DNA from: Hyaloraphidium curvatum
Taxonomy: Eukaryota; Monoblepharomycota; Hyaloraphidiomycetes; Hyaloraphidiales; Hyaloraphidiaceae
Reading direction: 5' to 3'
Length of the DNA stretch: 64,000 nucleotides
Assembly (NCBI GenBank): GCA_025558095.1
Contig: JAIVFI010000006.1
Span: 496,001 to 560,000 of the forward strand
Shown here: piece after piece, positions 39,685 through 50,074 of the stretch
Numbering within the stretch: position 1 is the first letter of the stretch
Layout of the letters: every line of letters starts with the position of its first letter
Notes under the pieces: generated by a model
What the model was told of the DNA's origin: nothing
Database searches by the model: none
Seen by the model: only the letters and a program-made list of their open reading frames with translations
Position numbers and translations under genes: made by a program

Positions 39685-42600
39685 TCACCGGTCCTGCCGC
39701 GTTGCGGCGTCGCTTGTGTAGATGGCGACGTGGTCGTCAACGCCGGCCGCGAGCACCAGCCTGTGCGGGTGGTACGCCAAAGGCCTCCCCGCAGGCACTT
39801 GCGAGCGCGTATCTAGCTCGATGTTGCCAAGGACGTCGCCGGAAGGATTCATCGTCACCACGTGATCGGAGGAACTCCAGCTGCGGAGGGTGAATCAGCT
39901 TGGTGCCTCGCAATATCTCGACCTGCTTACCACGATATCAGGCCCGCCCGGTCGTGCACTGCCATGGCAACCATCTCGCCGTCGCTGGACACGTTGTAGG
40001 TCTTTGACGGTTTGCTGTACCGCAGGTCCCACAGCTTAACTTCACCGGAGGCGCTGGGCAATGCATGTTAGAACTTCATTGCTAGCATTGAAGCTCATAG
40101 AGGCCTCACCTGCCGCTGATGAGCTCCTGCGTGCCGGCTCGCTGCAAGAAAACACCCGTGACAGGAGACCCGTTCGACAACGAGCCGACCATGCTGCCAA
40201 ATGCCATTGACTTAAAAAAGCCCCCGTGAGATTCTGCCTATCCCACCTTTCTTTGGCAGCAAGGCGCCTGTCGTAGATCCGGATGTGCCCATCTGTGCAT
40301 CCTGCCACTATGAGCGCGGTCGCGTTCCGGTCGCTGCTCAGGCTAGAGACGGATGCGAGTGTCCGCGTCGGGATGTCCTGCACACAGAGCTCCTTTTCCG
40401 CATCCCAGACCCTGACGGTGCGGACGTCACCGGAGATCAAGAACGACCCCGACGACTGCTGCCATTCGAGGACGAGTCCTTTGTTGTGGTTGCCCGGCAC
40501 CACATCCGTAAGCGATCTCCAGGCCGTCAGCAATTCGACCTTATCCGGAGACTCGTAGTTTCGGTAGATCCTGAGGACGCCGTCGTCTGGTGCACACTCC
40601 GTCAGTCGGTGGAACGCCACCCGAACCGGCTGCCACGCACCGGATCCAACGGCCAGCAGGCCCACGTCATCTTCGTTGATGAGACGCAAAGCAGTCGGCC
40701 GGCTTCCGAGCGGATTTTGGTTGAGGAAAACGTTGAGCTTGGATCCGAGCACCCAGTCCCAAACGCTTCGGCGCTGCGTGAGCGACTGGACAACAGGGCG
40801 GTGAAGCAGCTTACGTGATAACATCGCGATCGCTGGCAGCGATCAAATGAGGCTCATACGAGTGAAACGCGACAGTCTGGACACTCTTTTGGCCCGTCGC
40901 GAGTGTCCTCGTCCGCTCCTCCAGCTTGCGAGTGGCGGCCAAGGGTTGGAGCCGCTGCGCTTGCGCGACGAGTTTCTCGTTCCTTTGATGTCGCCACTGC
41001 TTCTCGATGTAGCGCACGCTGCCGGGATCGTCGACCTCGGGCACCTGTTCCCAGACCCGTCAAGAAAGCACCCGCGCCATCTGACCGCAACGCACCTTCA
41101 TCTGCGGCTCAGCGAAGTACTCGCAGCACCACTCGAAAAAGACAGACTGGATTGGGGAAGGGTTGGCTTTCCAGGTCCGCGCGAGCTCCTCCAGCCCAGG
41201 TCGCCGACGCGCCTCGTAACCCGCGACCGCGGGCACGACCGGCTCAAGATTCCGGCGGGGTGCAAAACGGGACACGAAAGGTGCAGACTCTTTCCCGGCA
41301 TCCCCATCCACGGGCCTCTGTCCGTTAGCCATGCCCAGGCCAAGCTCTGGCGCAGACTGCGCCCCCGATAGTTGCTGCGGTGGCTTTGCGACGGAACCAC
41401 CAAGAGGGGTGCGTTTCTCCACATCCGCCAAAGTCACTTTGACGGATACCGCTGAGGCCTGGGAAGCCGCCGAGTACTTGTCCAAAATGGTTGGCAAGAG
41501 GTAACTGTAGGTGATTTGATCCACAAGCTCGGTTGCGAGAGTCGCGATCTCTGGATGCGGGTCCACCGCGAGGTTCAAGAGCACCTTCCAAAGGCAACCG
41601 TAGACCGAAAGCTGGCCATTGGAAGCTTGGTATAGGCCATCGGGAATACTTGACGCTCCCTTGGGCCTCGCGTCCTCGGCAGCAACCTGTTGCCGTTTGC
41701 GTTCCTCCTCCACGAGCTCGGCCGCAGCGGCGACGAAGCGGCTCGCGTTGAGGGCGACCAGCTTGGAAATGGTCGTGAGAAACTCGCGCCGGACCAGCGG
41801 GCTGGCATCCGTGGTGGCCACCAGCATGGCCAGCGCAACATTCTGCTCGATGGAGAGCACCTGGTCGGACTTGTCGAGGTCCCCGAAAAAGGTGCCAAGG
41901 GCCAGCATGGCGCCGGCCCGGACTTCCGGCACGATGTCCTGCAGCATGGCGCTGAGCTTTTCGTGCACAGACTCCTTCACCGCCAGCCACTTGGCCTCCG
42001 GAAACCTGCTCCACAGCTCCGCCATGCAGATTGCGGCCCATTGCCGCAGCAGCGGATCCGGGTCCGCGAGGTGCTGGGCGCAGGACGCGAGCAGGTTTGC
42101 CTTCAAGCACGCCTGCTGGCCCTGGCGAAAGTCGTGGCAAAACACCGACAGTATGAAGCAGCACATTGCCCTGTGTTCCGAGATGTTGGGTATAGGGGGC
42201 ATGTTGGCGTTGGAAGCCAGGATGTTGACAAAGTAGAGGAAGCCGTTGTCCTTGAGCAGGTCATTTTGGCACGACGAGTCCACGGCAAGGATCTTTGCCC
42301 AAATGAAGACCAGGACGGGCTTCAGCTCCGCCGCGGGACTCTGTAGGAGCTTCAGCACATAGGGAAAGATGCCCACCGACAGCGCCAGGTTGACTGCCCA
42401 GGGGCCCAGATCCAAGAATCTGCTCAGCAGCATGAGGGCCCTCAGCCTGTGCACCTGGCTGAGGAGAACCTGGAGCACAATCGGCAGCTGCTCCGGCGGT
42501 TTCCTCGAGATTGCCCCGCGCGCCAACCAGACTTCGAAAGCCGTCAGCTGCTCCGCAAAGAAGGAGCTGTGGCGGTATTCGACGGCCTTGGTCTGACCGT

Positions 42601-44086
42601 TGCCTGAACCGGCAGGTGCGCCAGATCCTGGTGCCCCGTTCGCCACGGGGACAACCCCAGCACCAACCCCCGGGTTCATCAAAGACAGGCTCATCGTCGA
42701 AGCGGACGTGTTAGCTATCGGGGGAAGGCTGGTGTTGGCCGCAACGGCCCCTGCGCCCTGTGCTGCGCCGGCAGCGGCCGTCCCGCCGGTGGCCAGCGGC
42801 GAGACAGGATCAATGAGCACAGGGCCGGCGTTCTCCTCCCCCGCGAGAAGGCCGGGCAGCTGTGCCAGGACCATATCGGCCGCGAGATCCCAAGCCTGCC
42901 ACAGAGGATGCTGGTGGGTCGGGGGAAGTTCCGGGTACGAGAGTGGCGTGCAGTTGTAGGACCTCATGATCCGCTCCGCCAGGAGAAAGTTCCGAAACAA
43001 CGCGGCCACCATAAGATCCTGGCGGAAGAGCTTTTTGAACAGGTCGTGCGGGAGCACGTTCCACGCGATTGTGTCCGTGATGGCAGTGAAGATCCAGTTG
43101 AGCTCCCCCAGAGGCGTCCGGCGGTCATTCAAACGCCCCGGGATCTTCATGATCATGTCCGACGTCACGTTCGTGAGCAGCGAATTCTGCGTCACGAACC
43201 ATCGGAGGGCGATTTCGATCGGCGTCGTCAGGCAGCAGGTGAAGATGTCAGCGGGCAAATCGGGGTTCATGGGGAGGGTCTCGGTCGGTCCGCACGCGGC
43301 GAGCTGGATGCATTCCCGAAAAGGAACGTAGGGAGACGGCATGGTCGCCCCTGGGGCCGTCCCCGCCGCCGCTGCGGCCGGATCAGGCGAGGCAGGCGGG
43401 TCACTCGGCCCCAGCGCCTGACCCCCCGTCTGCCGCAGGGCCTCGGCATCCCTCTGCTCCGCAAAGCGATTGAACGACAGCAGGATGTTGCCGGCGTTCG
43501 AGCAGTCGTAGACAAAAATGCACGGCGACCCGAGCCACGTCTGGATGTCGTAGATGGACACGGGGATATACTGGGTGTAGTTCTTGTTGAAGACCCAAAT
43601 CTCGCCGCCGGGAGTGGGGCGCGGCACGCCGTGCCCGTTGTAGTGGAAGAGGATGCGCTCCTCCTTGGCGTTGCGCCGCAGGGAGAAGCACAGCTTCTTG
43701 GTCTCCTCGACCGACGGGTCCAGCGACAGCTTGTAGCGCGCCCGCGGCTGCCACACCTCGTACTGCTGCTGCAGGTTGCGGCCGATGTTCTCCAGCGCCT
43801 TCTGCGGCGGCATGGAGAAGGGGTCGACCCACGCCTCCAGCTTCGCGGCCGGGTTGGTCTTGACGAGGTCCGGCGGGTCGATGCCGATGTTCAGGCACAG
43901 CACCAGGGCGACCGACACGGTCTTCAGGCGCTGCGTCATCTTCCAGTCCGTGGCGGGATGCTTCGCGGGATGGTCGCCGTCGGGCCTGCCGCCGGTCTCG
44001 TGGCGCCTCTCCGTGAAGAACGCCATCGCCGGGCCGGCCGCCGCCGCCGCCGCCGATTGCAAGCCGGCCTGAAGCACGTCTGGCAT
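39685..44086 (-). CDS. RPTOR: Raptor / KOG1, regulatory subunit of TOR complex 1
   Basis: Raptor presents substrates to TORC1. Exons 44086-41096, 41044-40815, 40765-40641, 40586-40247, 40193-40110, 40053-39931 and 39880-39685 give 1362 residues. The raptor N-terminal conserved domain is caspase-like and keeps the dyad: His152 in HYNGHG and Cys195 in VYDCSNAG. It continues with LPADIFTCCLTTPIEIALRW and RTPLGELNWIFTAITDTIAW. HEAT repeats fill the middle. The WD40 propeller is encoded by the last six exons and includes TVWDW, SDDGVLRIYRNY, VRVWDAEKELCVQDIPT and IRIYDRR. Almost all introns sit in the 3' quarter. Intron 40587-40640 (54 nt) has no in-frame stop. Rapamycin-pathway control is expected from the family. 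Confidence 0.95.
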
Positions 44087-44224
44087 TGCGGCGGGGCCCG
44101 CGACGCGACGTCCGCGCCTCGCAGGGGACCGTGCGGCCGGCTATCGGAACTGATCGATCGGGAGGCGGCCGCCCGCGAACCGCAGCCAAAGTCGAGGACA
44201 CGCGCACCGCCGCCGAGGCGCTGC

Positions 44225-45752
44225 ATGGACCGCACAGCTCCCGCGGCGTCGGAAGTCATCGCCCTCGCGCAGAAGTCGCCCGCGCGTTCCCCCGCGCGCT
44301 CGCGCTCGGGCAGCCGCGACGCCGGCCCGCGAGGGACGTCCGCCACCGACGACGCCGCCGACGCCGACACGATGGCCCGCGAGGCGCTGCTGGACGGTCC
44401 CGAGAAGCGCCCGGATTGGGCGCTGCCGCCGCCGGTGTCGAAGCAGGCCGAGCGCGCCCACTCGATGGGCACAATCGCCTCGGTCGTGGCATTCTACTGG
44501 GTTTCGTCGCTCGCGGTCGTCTTCCTCAACAAGTTCATTCTGAGCTACGGGGACTACAAGTTTCCCTACCCGCTGTGGGTCCTCGCGGGATGGCGCGGCC
44601 AACGCAGCTGAATGTGGCCGGCCTCGTCTCGCGAAGCTTCGTAACGTGGTACCAGCTCGCGGTGGCCCTCTTGCTCCTGCTGGTATGGGGTCATCTGGGC
44701 AAATCGTGGGTTCCGCCAGGAGCCTTGTTCTCGCACGCCACCTAATGTTGAGTGCCGGTCCCCCTCCTCGGTCACCAGGTACACGGCCCTCTCACTCGTG
44801 CCGCCGTTCGAATTCAACCTTGACATCGCGCGCCGCGTGGCCCCGTTGACGTTCATCTACGTCATGATGCTCGCGCTCAACAACCTCTGCCTGCAATATG
44901 TCGAGGTCACGTTCTACCAAGTCGCCCGGTCGCTGACCATCATCTTCAACATCATCCTGACCTACACGATCCTGGGAACCACGACCTCGTCGCAGGCCAT
45001 CGCGGCCTGCGCCGTTGTTTTTGCCGGCTTCATCATCGGGTCGGCCGGCGAAATCAACTTCAGCTGGGCCGGCATCTTCTTTGGCGTGGGCTCGAGCCTC
45101 TTCGTGGCTCTCTACGGCATCTACGTCAAGAAGACCCTGGCGGTCGTCGACAACAACCAGTGGCGCCTGCTCCACTACAACACGGCCCTTAGCATTTTCT
45201 TCCTCGCCCCGCTCGTTTTCCTCGCTGGCGAGGTGACCGACATCCTCCGCAACGTCAACTTCCTCGGCAGCATGACGTGAGCGCAAGATGTGTCCCCCTA
45301 GGATGGCGCTGATTGTTCCGTCATAGGTTCTGGAGCGTCATGACCGTCACAGGCGTGACGGGGTTCCTGATCAACATCTCCACTTTCCTCCAGGTGTGCC
45401 CGATTGCTTTGCGCGCTATCCACATTCACTCACTCGCTGCTCCGTTCTACAGATCAAGTACACCTCGCCGCTGACGAACACCATTTCCGGAACAGCCAAA
45501 GCTTGCGTGCAGACGATCCTGGGAGGCTTCATTTTCCGGAATCCGATATCTCTTATGGTGCGCCGTCGCCGCAGTTTCGTTCTGCCTCACTTTTTGAACC
45601 AACGCCCCCGCAGAATGGCTTTGGTATCTTCTTATCTCTGGCTGGCAGCACGTACTACAGCTGGGTGAGTATTCGCGTCGGCTTTCATCGAATTACTCTT
45701 GCGACTAATGGTGTCTATTGCGCTACAGGTCAGATTCAAGGAAATGAAGTAA
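44225..45752 (+). CDS. SLC35C1: GDP-fucose-type Golgi nucleotide-sugar transporter (SLC35C1-like)
   Basis: Members of the TPT/SLC35 group import nucleotide sugars into the Golgi. Exons 44225-44574, 44637-44705, 44779-45276, 45327-45393, 45453-45557, 45614-45664 and 45729-45752 give 387 residues with about ten spans. The first 75 residues are a cytosolic Arg/Ser/Asp-rich extension. Close agreement with SLC35C1 is seen at FYWVSSLAVVFLNKFILS, LNNLCLQYVEVTFYQVARSL, QIKYTSPLTNTISGTAKACV and the short final exon VRFKEMK, matching the WEMKK tail. Fucose specificity is therefore likely but not proven. The last coding exon is 24 nt including the stop. The gene is divergent from Raptor with 138 bp between ATGs. 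Confidence 0.88.
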
Positions 45753-45792
45753 TCTGTATGAATCAATTGGAAATGCAAAGCCCCCGACCATG

Positions 45793-48198
45793 TCAACCGA
45801 GGTTCAAGTGTTTTTTGATCGCCTCGATCAGATCCGCCTTTTTCCCCCTTGCCTTGACGTTGTTCTTCTTGAGCCACTCTTGCAGGATAGGAATTGTGCC
45901 CTTCTCGAGCTGGCGAACACCGCCTGTTAGCGACCGACGTTCGTCCGTGCCCGACGTCCTCGTACCTTGCCTGCCCTCGCGAAGATCTCCACGTCATCCA
46001 CGCTCTCGAGCTTGTCCGAGCCGCCACGTTTCTTGGGTGCCGGTTCCTCCCCCTCGGCAACCCCGCCGCCCTCTCCGCCCTCGGGCCGCGAGCGCTTCTT
46101 GGATGCAGGGACGTTGTGCAGCGGCACGCGGACCTCGCTCGCCGGCAAGCTCTGCACAGCTTCCGTGATGTGCTCGTTGAACTCGGGCAGCATGTCCTTG
46201 GTCTTGTCGAGGAGGACCTTGTTTTTGGGCAGCGTGGTGTCTTCCATTTCTTCGGGCTCATCGTGGTTCAGCGCCAGGGCCGCAAGGTTGCTGTGGAAGC
46301 GATCAAGAGCTGTGCGACGTGCACGCATCAGAATGCTGGTTTGGCCCGTCTTCAGTTGGCACCCACCAGGGTTGGTGAAAGCTTCCGGATCAAACTCCTT
46401 CATCCGCACCCCCTTGACCATTCGCTTCGCAGTTTCGACTGCTTCGGCGGGTGCTGGCATAGCGACTAAGGATCGTCCCCATCGACGGTCGCGCAAACCC
46501 GCCCACCTCGCAACTCGGTTGAGCCAGGTACGTGGCGGATGTCGTCGGCAAAAGGAAGGGGGATCAGGTGCAGGCCAGTGTAGCGGACAGTGTCCGAGGA
46601 AGCCTTGTCGGCATCCTCGATTTCCGGCCACAAGGCCACCAGCCTCGGCGGGCTGTTCTTGCGGGGAATGAAGCGGCAAATGGCCACCTTGTCCAGCGCG
46701 TTCATCCTCCTCAGCAGGGTGCCGAAGATGGCGCAGCTGCCCGTGTAGCTCTGAGCGTCGGCGTGCATCAGCCCCGAAGCGCCGGGACCAACGACCGTGC
46801 CAGGGCACCCACGGTCTCGTCGGGATACAAGAAGGTCGAGTGCTTGATGGTGTGGTGTAGCTTAACGGCGCTCTTTGGCTTGAAGCCGAGCAGGTGCAGG
46901 CCGGGTTCCCCAAAGCTGCGCATCTCTTTGACCTCGTCCTTGGTGAAGAACACGTTCTCGCCGCCATACGGGTAGTAGTACTTGATCTCCCGGGGCTGCA
47001 GCGGCTCCGCCGTGTCCCGGCACACGAGCACCTGCTTGGACTTGACCACGTCGTTGCCGCTGGCGCGCATGTACACGAAGCTGGGCTTCTTCTGCTCGAC
47101 GACGAGGTTGTAGCCGCGCACGCCAATGGTGAAGCCACTTCCAAGCACGAATGGGATGCGCATGTACGACCGCTTCCGCATTTCCTTCTTCCGCACGGCG
47201 TTGCGGAGGTCCTCGAACTTTTCCGACGCCGATTCGACCACGATCTCGTCCTCGTCAGCGTCGACCTCGCGGAAGGTCACGTCCACCCAGAAGCGCTTAA
47301 AGTCGAACTGGGCGCCTTGCGTGTTGACGGGAAACAAGTCGAGGCTGGCTCCAAAGGCCTCAAGGTCCCTCGCTCTCTTCATGATGGCCTTCTTGTTCCT
47401 GGGATCCGTTTCCGGGTTGTCATTGTCCGTCACAAACATCGACCGCTTCTCCGTGCCCTTGACGTTCCTGCCGGTTGTTGAGACCCAACAGCCAGGCCGA
47501 GCATGCTGCGGTCCCACTTTTGAAAGCGCTCTGCCAGAGCGTGGAAAAGCTCCGTCAAGGGGGCACCCTTTATGCCGAACTTCCGCTCGAAGAACTCGTG
47601 ACCCCCTGCGGAAAGCGACGCCTCGTTTAGGGAGCTGGGTGACGGCGACCGAACGGCTGCCCACCCCTCTCGATTTCGTCGGCCAGAGCCTCCACCTCCT
47701 TGACGCGCTCGCTGTCCGGAGAATCCGGTCCCATGAATTCGTATAAGCCTTGGTGCGTAACGCCGCCGACGGACCGGCTCTCGCGCTGGGTCGGAGCACG
47801 CCCCCTTTCAGCGAGGACGAGGCCACCCCGCGGCAGAACCCACGGTTCCAAAGAGGATAAGACCGGCGAGATCGCGAGGCGACCGCATGAGCTTGGCCTG
47901 CAGCACGTCGGAGAAGCACCTCAACGCCATGACCACGGGGATGTCCCCCTCATCGTTGATGGGCTGGAACATGGTCTCCGAGCTGCAGTCGATGACAAAC
48001 AGCAGCAGATCCTGTCGGCAGCCCGTCGTCAGGCCGCGAAGCGCCGGCATCGCGGCCGCGCCGTGCCTTCTTGTCGGTCCACATCTCGGCCTCCTCGGTT
48101 TCGTCCTCCTCATCATCGTCCTCCGGCGCCCCCTCGCCGCCCTCGCGCGCCGCATCGCCGTCGACCTCCGAGCGCTGGCTCCATATGTAATGGGACAT
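45793..48198 (-). CDS. XRCC6: Ku70 (XRCC6), DNA end-binding subunit for non-homologous end joining
   Basis: Ku70 pairs with Ku80 on broken DNA ends. Nine exons (48198-48067, 48011-47844, 47785-47665, 47605-47518, 47467-46813, 46750-46507, 46453-46367, 46309-45966, 45909-45793) give 651 residues. The von Willebrand-like domain starts LLLFVIDCSSETMF and includes KRSMFVTDNDNP. The beta-barrel core has EMRSFGEPGLHLLGFKP and LHLIPLPFADD. The C-terminus holds a SAP domain, GTIPILQEWLKKNNVKARGKKADLIEAI, here cited in two pieces: GTIPILQEWLKKNNVK and ARGKKADLIEAIKKHL. The first intron is GC-AG. The acceptor of intron 46454-46506 is ambiguous with one 12 bases upstream, both in frame. It is divergent from UBE2S with a 113-bp gap. 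Confidence 0.93.
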
Positions 48199-48311
48199 GG
48201 CGCGGAGTTCGCTCTGGGACTTCAGTCACCCTTGGGCTTGAGGCACCTTTCAAAGCACCGGTCGCTTTGGAGAGCGGACAGGCGTCAACCCAACAACGGC
48301 TCGTCATTTCC

Positions 48312-49042
48312 ATGTACTCGGAAAGCCAGAACCTTGGCCCCGGGGTCTTGAAGAGGATCGCGCGGGAGCTCGCCGCGCTCGAGGGCCCTTCTGCACCCGA
48401 CGGAATCAAGCTGCTCCTTGGGGACGGAGCGGATATGACCAACATCACGGCCGTCATTGAGGGGCCGGCGGAGACTCCGTTCCACGGGGGAGCATTCAGG
48501 GTTAGGCTCCAGTTACTTGCAGACTACCCCGCAGTTCCGCCGAGAGGTTCGTCGTCGCCCCTGCTCTGCCTGGACACGAACGAGTCGCTGACGTGCCCGC
48601 AGGTTTCTTTGTGACCAAAATCTTCCACCCGAATGTCTCTGCCTCCGGCGAGATCTGCGTCAATACCTTGAAGCGAGATTGGAGGCCCGAGCTGACTCTC
48701 AAGGACGTCCTCTTGGTCGGTGAACTGTTCCGCGGCAAGCAAGGTCTTGCTCTGACCAGTAGTTCCGACCCACAGACGATCAAGAGCCTGCTGTTCCAGC
48801 CGAATCCGGATTCGGCGCTGAACGAGGAGGCCGCGAAGCTCCTGGTAGAGGACCACGACGCATACTGCCGACGAGCGGCGCTATTCACCTCGATCCACGC
48901 CGTTTCCCATCTCCACCTCTTCCGCGAGGGGAAAGGCGTGGACCGGGACGCAGGGTCAGTCCCCCCGGATCCGCAGCCGGCTTCGGCGTCGGGCGCTAAG
49001 GCGCAGGGCCAGGCGAAGAAGAGCACGCTTCGGCGACTGTAG
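48312..49042 (+). CDS. UBE2S: Ubiquitin-conjugating enzyme E2 S, APC/C chain-elongating E2
   Basis: UBE2S extends Lys11-linked ubiquitin chains on APC/C substrates. Exons 48312-48546, 48603-48715 and 48776-49042 give 204 residues. The UBC fold reads [46 protein letters not shown] and [20 protein letters not shown]. The catalytic residue is Cys97. After the UBC domain (about 155) comes a Pro/Ala/Lys-rich tail that ends STLRRL. The LRRL end is the same as in human UBE2S, where it docks on APC2, so the APC/C role is probably kept. The introns are 56 and 60 nt. Confidence 0.94.
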
Positions 49043-49073
49043 CGAGGTTGTAGAAGGAGTCTGTACATCGGTT

Positions 49074-49975
49074 TTACAGCTGCGGGATGTGGCTCAAGGT
49101 CCGCGGATTCGGCCCCAGGTCCTCTACCCGCAGGCCCTGATCTTCCAGGGCCTTGGGAACCGGCACCTTGTAGCGCTTCACAAAAGCGGGCAGCCGCGGC
49201 GTCCGCAGAGTCCTGGGCATCGACGAGCGCTTGATGGCGCTCATGCTGACGAAGCCCTCGTCGCCCTCTGCGCAACCCGATCAGCGCAGGCGCACACCGC
49301 CGGGCCTCGACGCAACCCACCTCCCTCCTTCCTGGTGGCGTTGATGCCCATGATCTTGCCGGTCTCTGCGTAGTCGGCCGGGTTGCGCTTGACCATCTCG
49401 CAGGCGACGGGCATCCGCAGGTGCGCGGCCCGCGTGGCCTCCTTGACGACGGCCTCTGTCAGGCCCTCGCCGACCAGCTCGAAGATGACGCGGCCAGCGC
49501 GCACGCGGCAAGCCCAGTAGTCGATGCTGCCCTTGCCCTTGCCCATGCGCACCTCGATGCCCTTGGAGGTCATCGGGAGGTCCGGGAACACGCGCATGTG
49601 CACCTTGACGCCCTTGATGTTGCGCGTGACCCTGCGCAGCTGCACGCGCACGGCGTCCAGCTGGCGCGCGGTGAGCAGCGTGGTCGCCATCACGCGGATG
49701 CCGTAGTCGCCCCACGCGAGCCGCGTGCCGCGCTCCGAGCCGCCCAGCGAGAACGGGATGCGGCCGCGCTGCGACACGCGGTGGCGCCTCCGCTTCGGCA
49801 TGAACGGGCTGCCGCCTCCCGCGAACCGCGCAAACACCGGGGTGGCGACGGCGGGCGGGCGTGCGACGGCGCGCCCCGGCACGCTCGGTGCGGCCGCCGC
49901 GGCGCTGCCCGGTACGCGCAGGGCCGCACTGCTGCGCGCCGGCAGCGCAAGTAATCGTCCCAGCGTGTTCATCAT
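49074..49975 (-). CDS. MRPL16: Mitochondrial ribosomal protein L16 (uL16m)
   Basis: This is a large-subunit protein of the mitochondrial ribosome at the peptidyl-transferase centre. Exons 49975-49321 and 49267-49074 give 282 residues; the intron is 53 nt. An Ala/Arg/Ser/Pro-rich leader of about 55 residues fits a mitochondrial presequence. The L16 core runs from GGSPFMPKRRRHRVSQRGRI through GDYGIRVMATTLLTARQLDA, KGIEVRMGKGKGSIDYWACR and RAAHLRMPVACEMVKR. The second exon adds a 60-residue basic extension (KRSSMPRTLRTPRLPAF) not found in bacterial L16. Two adjacent ATG codons start the frame; the first is used here. It is divergent from WDR75 with only 99 bp between starts. Confidence 0.9.
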
Positions 49976-50074
49976 GGGCAATCGGGGTTGATGCGGTGCC
50001 ACGCGCCGACCCCGCGAGAGTCCAGGGAGTGATCAGTATGAGGGACAATAAAACCACAACGTGCACACGCTCGA

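Noticed and set aside
42908-44224. Long plus-strand open frame antisense to Raptor exon 1
   Set aside because: It mirrors the conserved Raptor coding region in another frame and has no motif of its own; only its part from the ATG at 44225 is the real transporter gene.
45558-45613. Possible frameshift between FRNPISLM and NGFGIF in the transporter
   Set aside because: It is explained by a 56-nt GT-AG intron that restores the conserved C-terminal span.
47468-47517. Apparent 31-nt intron near GTTGGGTCTC in Ku70
   Set aside because: Too short; a donor 19 nt upstream gives a 50-nt intron and restores FQKNVKGTEKRSMF.
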